Made by a program: the position numbers and the translations under genes. The notes beneath the pieces are model-generated. The model had not been told where the DNA came from and made no database searches. It saw only the letters and a list, made by a program, of their open reading frames with translations. Positions 46,914 through 58,392 of a stretch of DNA of 64,000 nt are shown here, in pieces. Within the stretch, counting starts at the first letter, position 1. Every line of letters starts with the position of its first letter. Source of the stretch: Toxonevra muliebris (lineage: Eukaryota > Arthropoda > Insecta > Diptera > Pallopteridae). The stretch lies in NCBI GenBank assembly GCA_963691655.1, contig OY829330.1, positions 17,788,182 to 17,852,181 on the forward strand, written 5' to 3'.

Positions 46914-48527
46914 TAGTCACGAAAAAGGAAGATGTTAGTCTAAATACTTTAACAGCTGGTGACATATCTACAAATGTACCATCCACACTTAGGTATCCAA
47001 GTGAAGATAGTGGCACTTCCGGTGCTACAGCATTCGGTTCCTTTCCGCCATCATCAAGTTCCTCATTTGCATTGGGCCTTACCAGTAACAAGTATCAAGC
47101 ATCGGTAGCAGCAGAAGGTATAAACAGTATGATTGCGAGCACTTCATTTACCGCTGCTGCAGGAACAAATAATATACCATCAATCATATACAAATGCAAT
47201 AACTGTGATTACTTTGCACAATCTAAGAGAGAAATGGAAGTCCATATCGAAGCACTCCATCCAAATTGCGATCAAGACTTCATTAGTATACCAACTAACA
47301 CGGCAGCAATACAAGCATTTCAAGCCGCAGTTGCAGCAGCAACAGCAGCTGCTGCAGCAGCTGTTACACGAAGCAGTGGTGTGAAATTGCAAATGTCTTC
47401 ACTGGAGGATGACTGTCCTATAGCTATTAAAAAGGAACGTTTAGATTTGGGAGATGACGAAGAGGAGCCAGAGATTACTACTGCTGCAATTGTTGTTGAG
47501 GCAAGTGGTAGTGTTGGTGGTAGTGACGACGGAAATGTAAATGAGCCTGATCAACAGAAAAGTCAACAGCAGCAACATGAAGAAGAAATCGATATGAATA
47601 AAGGTATCATCAGCAATAGCAGCAGTAGCAGTAGCAACAATTTCTCGGAAATTAAAATTGCTAGTGTTCAATGTCCTTTATGTCAGGATAGCTTTACGAA
47701 GAAGCACATATTGGAATTACATCTAATGCGTGTGCATAATGTGAGTCAGGATGGTCTATCACGCTTGTTACAGTTAGTTGATAACAGCATTTGGCGAAAT
47801 ATGCCAACAACTACAGCAACCAACAGTAGCAGTACTGGAGAAGCATTATGCAATGATCCTACGACATCTTCTAGTGCAATTGCAACATCAATAACAGCGG
47901 CAGCAGCGACACCATCTCCATTGTCACCGAGACCCCATCACAGTGAATCACGTCTATCAATTACGCTACCCAACGCCAACGACATAATGATCAGCAATGA
48001 TGGTGTTTGTCAGCAATGCGGTGCCGGTTTCAAGCATGAACAACAATTGTTGCAACACGCTCAAAAAACTCAACATTTCACTACACAAAATGGCGATTAT
48101 CTCTGTTTGGCAGCTAATAGCAACAGCCGCCCATGTCATTTGATCTTCACCACATTACCAGCAATGATTACTCACTACAAGGATACACATATGAGTTTAG
48201 TAATTTCAGAGCGACACGTCTATAAGTATCGCTGCAAACAGTGTTCGCTGGCATTCAAAACACAGGAAAAACTTACAACGCACACACTTTATCACACTAT
48301 GCGCGATGCAACTAAATGTACCATGTGCCAGCGAAATTTTCGCAGCACACAGGCACTGCAAAAACATATGGAGCAGGCACACGATCAACACCAGCAGGCG
48401 AATACGATTATTACCGATTGTCAAAGTAGTCCATCTCGCACTATATCCCCAAATAGAGATGGCAACGAATCGGATAAGACAACAACAGATGTGATTATGG
48501 ATATAGCAACCAAATTAAATGATACAG
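46914..48527 (+). CDS. zfh2: zfh2 internal exon with six C2H2 zinc fingers
   Basis: This exon encodes part of a ZFHX-family transcription factor, a nuclear DNA-binding protein known in flies for roles in neural and appendage development. It starts after a TTTACAG acceptor at 46,913 with two bases completing a codon, so the upstream intron is phase 1. It ends before GTAAAT at 48,528, leaving one base of a codon. Zinc fingers (first Cys to last His) lie at 47,195-47,260, 47,672-47,737, 48,008-48,076, 48,104-48,190, 48,233-48,295 and 48,317-48,382. Five have C-x2-C-x12-H-x3-5-H spacing; the fourth has nine residues between its cysteines. Ala, Ser and Gln runs and an acidic stretch link them. An ATG at 46,886 is in frame but lies across the acceptor, so I do not take it as a start. 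Family assignment rests mainly on the homeodomains in the next exons. Confidence 0.93.
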
Positions 48528-48957
48528 GTAAATGCTACTAACTATAGCTTATTCCATTTTTTAGTTCGCGTACCTAGCTTCTAAAATATATGTGTGTGGA
48601 TAATCGCAATTTCGTAGTCGCCGTGGCGCACACTGGTATTGTAAATAGAGGGTTAATGCACTCTAAAAAAAAATATTTCCATAAAATTCTACTTTATGTC
48701 ACCAAAATCTTTCGTTTTTCTCACCTAACTGCTAAACTCAAAAACTAATCAAAAAATTCATTCTTCTTTTATTAATATTAACTGGAAACAAAAAGTTTGG
48801 TGTTTGTTTTATTATTATTTCAACCTTGCGGGTTAGAGGGTTAAGTTATTTTAAACATAATCTAAATTGGCATATATCCAAAATGATTCCACTGAATTTT
48901 TTATTAATCCTGATAAAAAGAACATTCAATATGATTCAGTAATTATTTATTTTACAG
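48528..48957 (+). other. zfh2 intron, 430 bp
   Basis: GT..AG intron in phase 1 (donor CAG|GTAAAT, acceptor TTTACAG|AC). Joining the exons restores an Asp codon and continues into Cys-Lys-Asn. It is AT-rich. Two short GAGGGTTAA words at about 48,650 and 48,837 are its only repeated feature; I see no RNA gene or open frame in it. Confidence 0.88.
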
Positions 48958-50461
48958 ACTGCAAAAATAAAAAGCCACATAGCGGTTCACAGTCCGCTTC
49001 ACCAAATCCTTCAGAATTACAAGACAACAAGGAAGCAACGTCACCAATATCGTCGCAACATTCAATGAAGTCACATATTTCTTCAGGAATTTGCACATCT
49101 CAGCAGCAACAGCACCATGTTGCTGCAATAACAGCGGCACTACTGAAGCAGCAGCAACAACAATATTGCACAACCACTGATATAAGCGAAAACTGTCCCA
49201 TGTCCCCGGCCGAAGTTTTACAGCATTTACAAATGGATCCTGGCTTACTAACTCAAAAGTACATACAACNNNNNNNNNNNNNNNNNNNNNNNNNNNNNNN
49301 NNNNNNNNNNNNNNNNNNNNNNNNNNNNNNNNNNNNNNNNNNNNNNNNNNNNNNNNNNNNNNNNNNNNNNNNNNNNNNNNNNNNNNNNNNNNNNNNNNNN
49401 NNNNNNNNNNNNNNNNNNNNNNNNNNNNNNNNNNNNNNNNNNNNNNNNNNNNNNNNNNNNNNNNNNNNNCACCGCAAATGTCAGTAGGAGCAACATCAAC
49501 AATTGTTGCTGGTTGTGGTGGCAGTGTAACACCAATGACACAATCGCGTCCAGAATCAACACAATCTAGTAGCAATGTATGCGATTTTCTTGCCACACAT
49601 TTAAACTTCACACAGCAGCAGCAACAGCTGGAACTTAAACGCCAAGATGCGGCTGATTGTTCCCGCTCACATACGTCAAGTGTTGCCAGTATTTCATGTC
49701 CATTAGATATACAAATCAAAACCGAGCCTAGCGACGACATGATGACAATGACGATGCAAACAATTAACAGTGATTGCGAGAAACAACAATTGCAGCATGA
49801 GAAACAACAGCAACAACACTTACTAACTTCCAGTTCTTCTTTATTCTTAAAACAACATCAACATAGATTAACAGCAATCGCAGCTGTTGCTGCTGCTGCT
49901 GCTACAGAACAGCAACAACAACACAGTAATGTCATTGAGCTGCACGAGCAACATGTTACGCAACAATCAACAGTATCAGCGGCAGCAGCCTTACATCAAC
50001 AACAGCAACAGCAATCATACTATAACAGCTATGAAACGAAATCGGAAAGCGGTAGCTCAGATATACTCTCACGTCCACAAACACCGAACAGCTCATCAGC
50101 AACCCATCCATATACCAGTATGAATGAGTTACTCAGTCAGCAATTGGACAATTTGCCAATCAACAGTATGCCAAATATAGGCAATATCAATATGAATAAT
50201 ATGGGGCCACCGAAAAAATTTCAAATGAGTAAAGTTTTCGAAAAGAATTCACCATCATCACAATTCGATACTAATTCTAACTCATCAAATTCGTCTTCAA
50301 CATCCAGTGGCAAACGTGCGAATCGTACACGGTTCACCGACTATCAAATCAAAGTATTACAAGAATTTTTCGAAAATAACTCTTATCCGAAAGATAGTGA
50401 CCTGGAATATTTAAGCAAATTGTTGTTGCTATCACCACGAGTTATTGTTGTGTGGTTTCAG
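48958..50461 (+). CDS. zfh2: zfh2 exon: Gln/Ala/Ser-rich linker and first 50 residues of homeodomain 1
   Basis: The exon opens after TTTACAG and closes before GTAAAT in phase 0. The first part is Ser/Gln-rich, and a run of 200 Ns then replaces coding sequence (49,270-49,469). After the gap the frame is open to the donor, with several glutamine and alanine runs encoded by CAG/CAA and GCN repeats. Homeodomain 1 starts at Lys1 (50,312). Visible core residues are Phe8, Leu16, Phe20, Leu40 and Trp48-Phe49-Gln50, where the intron falls. The stretch [16 protein letters not shown] closely resembles homeodomain 1 of vertebrate ZFHX3 as I remember it. The frames on the two sides of the gap agree only if the true gap is a multiple of three, so 200 Ns is a placeholder length or hides a further intron. 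Confidence 0.93.
49270..49469. other. assembly gap (200 N) inside coding sequence
   Basis: Exactly 200 unspecified bases sit inside an open zfh2 exon. The flanks are CAG/CAA-rich, a likely cause of assembly failure. The upstream codon frame and the downstream frame (ending in homeodomain 1) differ by one register over 200 bases, so any translation read straight through the Ns is wrong on one side. Confidence 0.99.
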
Positions 50462-51346
50462 GTAAATTGAAATTGTATTTTTTGTTATTTTTATTTACGA
50501 ATTCATATTTATCTAATTCATCCCGGTTAAAGCTGGTGGCATGTCCTACATATAGCAGAATATCAAATATACACTACAGTGTATACTGCGTTTTTTGTGC
50601 CACTCAATTCAACACTGCCATCCAATCAAGCCTAATGTGTTCTCTCATTTTTCTTCTTTTTTTTTTTTTGGCATTTTACATGATAGTGCGCTGTTTGCAT
50701 TCAAATTAACAGACCCTATGTCGACGTCTTTTTGTTTTTCTTTTACATACTTTTGACGTTAGAGTTTGACGCTCTTATTGTGTTTATTCTCTCAGAAGAA
50801 GTAGGCGGTTAGAGGCCGGCTGCTTTGGTTGTGTTTATACCATTAATCGCTTGTATAACGTCTATAGAATTTATGCGCAAACGGGTTTTTTGAAATTCAC
50901 AGTCTTTACAGATGTAAATGTAGGCACAGCGGTCATGCATACTTGAACTCGAATAAGAAGAAACTAATACAATTAGATTGTGGTTGGTGTAGTGGTTAGT
51001 GTGCTGGATTGCTATGCAGGATGCCTGGGCTAAAAATTTTTGTAAACGACACCACCGCACGCCATGAAAGGATCAGAAAAGCTCGACCTTAGCCCTGTGT
51101 ATGGGATGTTGCGTCATAAAAGAAGAAAAAAAGAGTATAATTAGATTTGATGGAGCTGCTATAGCTCCCTTTCTAGTCTGAGTGCACGCTATTATCGAAA
51201 TTGAAAACACAAACCTTGAGTTATCATCATATATAATATGAACTTTGTTCAAATCCTAAAACTTAGTAGTGAAACAATTCGAATTAAATGTTTTTAATGG
51301 AAATGTATTGAAATTGATCTAAATTCCTTATAATTATTCCTTGTAG
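50462..51346 (+). other. zfh2 intron, 885 bp, splitting homeodomain 1
   Basis: Phase-0 intron between Gln50 and Asn51 of homeodomain 1 (donor CAG|GTAAAT, acceptor CTTGTAG|AAT). It carries one complete SINE insertion with a 9-bp target-site duplication, annotated separately. I see nothing else functional in it. Confidence 0.92.
50980..51138 (+). mobile_element. tRNA-derived SINE (type 2) inside zfh2 intron
   Basis: A 159-bp insertion begins with a Pol III A-box-like sequence (GTAGTGGTTAGTGTGCTGG) and ends in an A-rich tail. It is flanked by a direct repeat, AATTAGATT, at 50,971-50,979 and 51,139-51,147, as expected of LINE-driven insertion. The B box is degenerate. Its 3' module (AAAAGCTCGACC..TAGCCC..GTATGGG) is related to a fragment near positions 333-395. 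It lies in the sense orientation of zfh2. Confidence 0.85.
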
Positions 51347-53629
51347 AATGCGCGTCAAAAACAACGCAAAATCTATGAAAATCAACCAAATAATTCATTG
51401 TATGAAACAGAAGAGAAAAAACAAAACATCAATTATGCCTGCAAGAAGTGCAATTTAGTCTTTCAACGATACTATGAACTGATACGTCATCAAAAAAACC
51501 ATTGCTTCAAGGAGGAGAACAATAAAAAATCAGCCAAAGCCCAAATTGCTGCAGCACAAATCGCACAAAACCTAAGCTCTGAAGATTCAAATTCCTCGAT
51601 GGATATAAATAGCGGTAATGCAGCCGCCGCCGCAGCTGCTGCTGCCGCCGCTGCGGCAACATTGCATCAACATCAGCAGCATGTTGCTGCCGTAGCAGCA
51701 GCAGCTGCTTTAGCATCGGGTGGTAACAATAGTGGTGTTCCTACTGGAGTCCTATCACCAGGTGGTAGTGCGACCACTGCTGCTAGCGCTGCTGGCTTAA
51801 ATTTACTCACTACTTCACCACAACATTTATTTAGTAAATCTTCTTCATCATTGGCTGATTTTAGCCCATCAACGACACCAACACCACCACAGCGTGAACG
51901 CAGCAATAGCATGGACCAGCAGCAACAACATAAGCAAAAATTTGAATGTGATAAATGTAAATTAAATTTTAATCATTATGAACATTTTCGCGAGCATCAA
52001 TTGTTTCATCTCATGAATCCAAATCTTTTTGCGCAACAACAACATCAGCAGCAACAACAACAGACTGTTTCGACAGACGCAACATATGGCCCCTTTGGTA
52101 GTATATTACAAAGTCTACAACAAGCAGCCGCTGTAAATGTAACACAACAACAACAAGATCAACATCATAAACCCCAACAAAAACAACAACAACAGCAAAT
52201 GACATTGCCTTCCAGTAATAATAATCAGCAGCAGCAGCCACCAGCAAAAAAACGTAAATACTCGGAAACATCATCGAATGCTGATGATATGTCATCAGTT
52301 GGTGGTACATCGGGCGCATCTGGTGATTACGATACACAAACAAAAAAATTTGATTTTTTATATCAGTATTTCATGCAAAATGAAAGTAATACAGAATTGA
52401 AGCAACAATTTCAACAAATGCAACAACAGCAACAACAATCACAAGAGCCCCAAGATTTGGAAGTGGAGTTCTTGACAAATTTCTATCAACAAACTGAATT
52501 GAGAAAACGAAGCAACTATGATTTTTTATTTCAATACTATCTAAAAAATGAGCAGCAACATTCACAACATCAACTCAGTGGCGAAAATAAACCAAATATA
52601 GATTTCCTCTTACAATATTATCAATTAAATGAATCGAGAAAGTTTTTTCAGATAGATGCCTCGACCCAACAAATAAGTGATTGTACTATACAACAAAACA
52701 ATGAAGATCATCAACATCGTCAGCAACAACAACAACAGCAACATCATCTTCATATGCAATATAATAGTACACAAAATGCTGAATATCACAATGATGACAA
52801 TGATAACAATTCGATACATAAGATTTTGAATAAAAATGAAAATGATGATGATGAAAATTATAATGATAATGTTAATGTTGAGCAAAATAGTCATAATACT
52901 ATCAATGAACAATCAGCAGCTGACAATAATCATCATCAACACGATAAAAGTGATTGTGATGACTATAATGATGATGACGATGATGAATGCGGTAGTGATG
53001 GTGGTATTAATGCTTCTCAACGTTTTCACTTAAATAATAATAAACAATATTTTGGGCACGAGGACGATTATCAACAACAACAACATCAAGAAACTAGTGA
53101 CGTATCACAACTAGCAACAAAAGATCGTAATAAAAACAAAGTACAATCACCAATAACTTCAACAACAGCAGCAAGTAACGCATATTTTCAAAATTTAGAA
53201 GATTTTCTTGATGCTACTATGATTGAAAATCATACACAAACTTTAATATTCAATGATGGAGCAACCGCAACACCAACAGTAACACCAATATGTGACATAC
53301 AAACAATATCGCCGGTAGCAGCAGCAGCAACCATAACTGATATTAGTGGTGGTAGTAGTGGTGAAGGTGGTATTGGAATGTTATCTACATCATCCTCATC
53401 ATCAATTACAACATCAACACACACAACAAAAACAGCAACAACACCTTCAAAAACAACAACCGCCGCTCTTGCAGAAAACAAACAACAGCAAAATAAACGT
53501 TTGCGCACCACAATACTACCCGAGCAATTGAATTTTTTATATGAATGCTACCAAAATGAATCGAATCCAAGCCGCAAAATGTTAGAGGAAATATCAAAGA
53601 AAGTAAATTTAAAAAAACGTGTTGTACAA
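51347..53629 (+). CDS. zfh2: zfh2 exon: end of homeodomain 1, two zinc fingers, low-complexity linker, start of homeodomain 2
   Basis: The exon opens in phase 0 with [10 protein letters not shown], residues 51-60 of homeodomain 1. A zinc finger at 51,440-51,502 ([20 protein letters not shown]) matches the finger that follows homeodomain 1 in vertebrate ZFHX3 as I recall it. A second finger lies at 51,947-52,009. A polyalanine tract sits near 51,620-51,660, polyglutamine tracts throughout, a basic KKRK at about 52,246, and an Asn/Asp-rich acidic block near 52,830-53,000. Four 12-residue motifs of the form [FVYI]-[DE]-F-L-x-x-[FY]-[YF] occur at 52,349, 52,463, 52,517 and 52,598. Homeodomain 2 starts at 53,492 and is cut after residue 46 by a GTAAGT donor at 53,630. 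The reading frame can be followed a little way into the intron, but the donor and homology end the exon here. Confidence 0.94.
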
Positions 53630-53652
53630 GTAAGTTTATACGTATCAACTAT

Positions 53653-53658
53653 ATATAA

Positions 53659-53689
<31 letters not shown>

Positions 53690-53690
53690 C
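53653..53690. repeat. AT microsatellite beside the splice donor
   Basis: (AT)n run starting about 24 bp after the donor of the 10.25-kb intron. Confidence 0.9.
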
Positions 53691-54254
53691 TTTACATATT
53701 GATATGCTATATATGTACATAGTAGCGACTCGATTTTCACTGACCCTCCATCAATTTCTGCAGCAAATATATTTTCTGTCACATAATATAGAAACTTTGT
53801 TTTTTTTTAATTTTTTCTTTACAAAAAATTCAAATGAGCATTGAGAGGGCAGGAGTTTTATCTATATCGGCTATACAATATAGCTATTATTCACCATGAA
53901 ATTCTAATGATTTTGCCAAAGGAAGTGTAGGTCTAAGTCCAGATTTGGCACTGCTGACTGTAAATTTTTTGACATAAAAGACGCCTTCTTCTATGTTCAT
54001 TTCATGCAAAAAAGGGAAAAACTGCGAATTCAACTTCACTCGATGCATTACGAGTTTTTTAATTGATTGAAGTATTGCCAGTTGTAGTTTTCAGTCCCCT
54101 CCCCAACCCTTATCCTTCTATTTATGATCTTCTGTAAAGCCTAGTACTCTGTTCATTTGCGTGAAATTTCGTTGGCAACATGCTTTATTGTACGGTGAAG
54201 TTGGGCATTTCAAGAGCAAATACTGCAAGATAAAGTTACTTAAAAACCCCCTTG
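53691..54254. other. intronic DNA, nothing recognised
   Basis: AT-rich with a short C-rich patch (CCCCTCCCCAACCC) near 54,100. No repeat end or frame of note. Confidence 0.4.
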
Positions 54255-54259
54255 AATAC

Positions 54260-56514
54260 TAAAGTGAGGAACAGAATGTGAAGCTGAAACGTGAAGTAAT
54301 AATCTGTTAAAGGTAAAATGTATGGGTGGTTCCATGTCAGATTTACAACTAAAATTTTAATTTCAACCATTTCTTGCATTCTTGAGAAAAAATTAATTGA
54401 CACGTATTTTTTCATTTCAATGTGATGTTTTTCATTTTAAAGTTACGATATTTTAAAGTCTTGGAGCTGTAAAAAAAGGAACCTTGGAACCTTTTTTCAA
54501 TCCCTAATTACTCAAAAACTAACAGTTGTAGGAAAAAATTTCCAACTAATAAAAGTTCGTATATCGCACAATCTCATCGAAAAAATATGAACATAAAATT
54601 GTTTTTGTTATTCAACATATGAATTCTGGAAATTTTATAAACAAATTTAATTTTTTCAAACTTAGACATTTTTTTTTAAATTTTTTTGGTCTGCAAAAAT
54701 ATAAAACAGAAAAAAAAAATCGTAAATTTGTTGTTGTTTTTTATGTTACCTAAACGAACGGGAACGAAATACAGAAAGTTCATTAAGGCTGGTTTTACAG
54801 TTTCACGTCCATTTTTTGCTTCGTTCGAGTTTCTACGGGTCAACAGCAGAAAAAAATGTCTGCATAAGTTAAATTTAGTTGCTGTAACCCTTTAAATAAT
54901 AAAGTACGTGTTCCAAAAATTAAAAACACAGATTTACATAGAGTTTCTGCTTCGATTCTTGAAAAACTAAATTTTAGGAACCGGGTGATCTGTTGTGCTC
55001 TTCTTGCAGAAACTAAAAAATATTAGTGCCAGTGATATTTGTGAGCAGAATTTCAAAATTCGCTGCTTATTATACATAGTTTTATCACGTCTAGGAGTTT
55101 TGAAAAAAACACTGAATGACCCAGATAATGAAGGTCATGAAATCTCAGAGACCGATGATAACGAATATCTATTATAGTTAAGATACAAATAGCAGAAAAC
55201 TTTATTCTAAACTTACTTCAGATTCTGAACCACACAAAGAAAAATCATCATTCGGGAATTCCATGCAAAACAACAGCAAATTTACCAATTTCGTTTCTGT
55301 TTTTAATAATTATAATGCACTTGCCCAATTTAATAATTTAATAAGCAAATAGACGTATTTAAACACTTGAATGAAAAAGGAAACAAAATATTTATTTGAA
55401 TCTTTTAAAGTAAATATTTCAACAAAAGTAAGTGTTCAATGAAAATACATGAAAACAAACCCCTTGTAATTATCGGTAACATCACAAAGATCACTGATGA
55501 GGAACCGTGGAGGGTTCCAAAACGGCCATATTATTTGCCTACTCTCATTTCGATAAACAAAGCTTTAACTGTTGAGTTAGTAATAACGAAAAAAGTCAAA
55601 CTATGAAATATGAACAATTAGATTTCAGTTTCTTATTCTCTAATAATAATATGTAACTAAGTGATACTAAACCAACACAATTACATTCTTCTTAAATCTA
55701 CAATATTTTTCATTTCACAATGTTTTTTGCTCCTCTTGTAAAAAAATTAAATGTTTAGTTACGACTTTTTGGATTTTAAATGACGATATAAACTAAACAA
55801 ACGACAAAAGTAGGCGAACGAAATATAGTAAGTGGCAACAAGTACACTTTGACGAATGTAAATTCATGTGCGCGCCGCTCGAAGCCAGGGGACTTTAGCA
55901 GTAGTTGTTTTGTTATTATTATTCAATATCTCGAAAACTATATCTCATCCCACTCTGAAATTTTTACGCATTAATAAATATTTGCAGACCAAAAAAATTT
56001 AAAAAAAAATGTCCAAGTTTGAAAAAATTCAATTTGTTTATAAAATTTCCAGAATTCATATGTTGAATAACAAAAACAATTTCATGCTCATATTTTTTCG
56101 ATAAGATTGTGCGATACACGAACTTTTATTAGTTGGAAATTTTTTCCTACAACGGTTAGTTTTTGAGTAATTAGGGATTGAAAAACGTTCCACTTTTACA
56201 ACTCCAAGACTTTAAAATATCGTAACTTGAAAATAAAAAACATCACATTGAAATAAAAAAGTACGTGTCGATTAATTTCTTCTCAAGAATGCAAAAAAAA
56301 TTTGGTTGAAATTAAAATTTTAATTGTAAATCTGACATGGAACGACCCATACATTTTCACTCAGCGACGTGTTTCTAACACACTTTGAAAGCAACTTTTT
56401 TTATTTTGCACCCGGGAAACGCACCCATTATGTTTGATTACAATGAAAATGTGTACATTTTACTTTTGACAGATTGTTACTTCACTCTTCAGCTTCACAT
56501 TCTGTTCCTCACTT
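54260..56514. mobile_element. element with about 450-bp inverted repeats in zfh2 intron
   Basis: The left arm (54,260-54,705) and right arm (55,976-56,514, with about 90 bp extra) are reverse complements; matching words include AGTGAGGAACAGAATGTGAA, GACACGTATTTTT/AAAAAGTACGTGTC and TTGCAGACC. The 5-bp direct repeat AATAC flanks the outer ends (54,255-54,259 and 56,515-56,519). The 1.27-kb centre has small frames (for example 54,995-55,177) without recognised domains. Class undetermined; transcription through it would yield a long hairpin. Confidence 0.8.
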
Positions 56515-56599
56515 AATACGTAAAAAGAAATTTGAGTATAACATACACAGAGCAATTTAAATGGCACGTACATTTATATTGGCGTGAAAAAATGTTGCA

Positions 56600-57525
56600 G
56601 ACTTCTCTTTACGCTAGGGTAGCCAGACGTACTGAGTTGATCAGTACATGTCCTGATTATTTTTTTAAATACTGTTATGAAAATGTACTGATTTTTATAT
56701 TTTGTACTGATTTTTAAAATTAATATCTTGAGAATTTTTATGCTTAACCTTATTGGTCTTAAAATCGATTTGCAGACAGTATCACATTGTTTGTTTCTTT
56801 TTCTGATTGATCTTTTCTTAAGCAGGCCCTGCAATTTACTGGTTTAGAGAAATCGATTTTTAAAAAAGTGTGCTATTTGAAAGTATTATATTTTGAAAAT
56901 ATTTTGTACAAATTTCAGAGATCGCAGAGTGCTTTCGCAGAGTCAGGCCAAAACAGTCGCGCGGCTCTGCGAATTCTCGTTCGGCCATTCAGAGAGGTTT
57001 AGCTATGCTTTCGTCCAGCACCTCCTGATTAATAACTCTTAATCATTGCTGACTAATCTGTAAACTTACAAATTACGGTCAGCCATTATAAAGAAGATGC
57101 AGTATATTTTATATGTTAAAAACCGATAGTCAAAACTTTGAACCCGTTTTTCTCAAAACAAAGTTTTTGCCATTTCTTATTTGAGTAAAAAAAATGCCAT
57201 GTCTTCTCCTTTGAGAACTTTAATGTCCAAAAGTTGGCTAAAGCTTATATGTTAAGAATTCCGGAGTCAGAAAGTACGTTTCTATTAATCTACCAGTTCC
57301 ATAAAAATTGGTTAAGTTTTTTACCGAGAAAGTTCAGGGTCGCCTTAATATAACACTCATTAAGGTCAATTTTATGTAATTTTTCGTTTTTGTAAAATGT
57401 TTATATGGAAAGTGCGTGCCGTGCTGTTATAATATGAAATTATATTAATGCGGGGAATTCGATCCAAAATCGGGGAATTTCTCGTGGGTTATCGGGGAGA
57501 GAGAAAAAATGAGTTGGCATCCCTG
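56600..57525 (-). mobile_element. hAT-related remnant in zfh2 intron
   Basis: Opposite-strand relative of the composite hAT at 37,988-44,789. Its clear end is at 57,511-57,525 (CAGGGATGCCAACTC on the minus strand). The next 270 bp match 37,988-38,270, and the bases beyond match 44,190-44,640 without the 5.9-kb interruption. The other end, near 56,616 (TAGGGTAGCCAGACG), is less certain, and no duplication was confirmed. Confidence 0.65.
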
Positions 57526-58267
57526 GTACGCACACACATGCATAGACAAATGAGAGAAAGAAGATATAAGCAGAGAACAACTGTTTCTTTTTCATTTTGT
57601 TCTGCTCATTCAAAGGAACGAAACACAATTGTGTACATACATACACAGAGACAGCGTGGCCGTTATGAGACTAAAGTTGCAATTTGCTACATTTTTGACT
57701 GATTGGAGACTTTGACACGACTTTTCGAAAATACCAAAGATTTGAGACTTGTTTTAAAATCCTTGCAAATTTTGGGACTTTTTTGCAAAGTGTGATATTC
57801 ACATGAAATTATACGAAAAATCCATTGCCTTTAACTTGAAAGACAATGGCAGACTCGAGAAAATGCGATTTTTTAGAGGTTTTTTTCAAAATGGAACGGG
57901 AATGGTAATCGGTAGAGCTGAAATATTTTGGGAATCATCATAAAATAAACCGAGGTTTGGTGGTGTATACAACTTTTTTTTCGTGAAGCACCTTAACCCA
58001 TTAATTGGCAATGGTACGAAAACGCACCATGTGTGATTTTTATAAATTTTTATCCGAAGAACGGTAAATGATATTGAGAATGAAATTATAAAGCCTTTCA
58101 GTATTGCCGATTTTTTTAGCCCATAGGTTATATCGGCACACTTCCCACTCCCATTACAGTGGGGCTTGTTTTCAATTTTTGCAAATTTTTAATTTTTTTA
58201 ATTTTAAAGATAAAAAAATAATATTAAATATTTTTTTTAAATTGTGAAACCTAGCAAATGGTGCCCG
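57526..58267. other. intronic DNA without a recognised gene
   Basis: TTAACCCATTAATTGGCAAT at 57,993 resembles the start of a piggyBac-type element (compare 10,216), but I found no partner end. The rest is AT-rich. Confidence 0.4.
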
Positions 58268-58392
58268 GACATAACGCCCAAAAAAAGTTTGGGCGTTATG
58301 ACCGCCCTAGGAATGGCCATAACGCCCAAAATCATTTTAGGCGCTATGACCGCCCCGAAAAAGGTCATAACACCCAATTGGCGTTATGACCG
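58268..58392. repeat. three tandem imperfect palindromes (CATAACGCCC..GGGCGTTATG)
   Basis: Units at about 58,268-58,307, 58,314-58,355 and 58,362-58,392 each form a hairpin: GACATAACGCCCAAA with TTTGGGCGTTATGACC; CCATAACGCCCAAAAT with TTTTAGGCGCTATGACC; GGTCATAACACCCAA with TTGGCGTTATGACC. They are joined by GCCCTAGGAAT and GCCCCGAAAAA spacers. The block is GC-rich in very AT-rich intron DNA. An open frame (58,244-58,438) covers it and shows the repeat as ITPKKSLGVMTA-like units; I take the frame as incidental. Confidence 0.85.

Noticed and set aside
48867..48957. In-frame ATG upstream of the second exon
   Set aside because: Lies before a clear acceptor (TTTTACAG at 48,957), and the phase-1 junction with the previous exon fits exactly.
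52625..52912. Minus-strand frame rich in Ile/Met opposite the zfh2 exon
   Set aside because: It is the complement of the Asn/Asp codon runs in zfh2; hydrophobicity follows from ATT/ATC complements.
53630..53668. Continuation of the homeodomain-2 exon past 53,629
   Set aside because: The GTAAGT donor and the loss of homeodomain similarity after Gln46 show that the frame runs into intron; helix 3 is found at 63,884.
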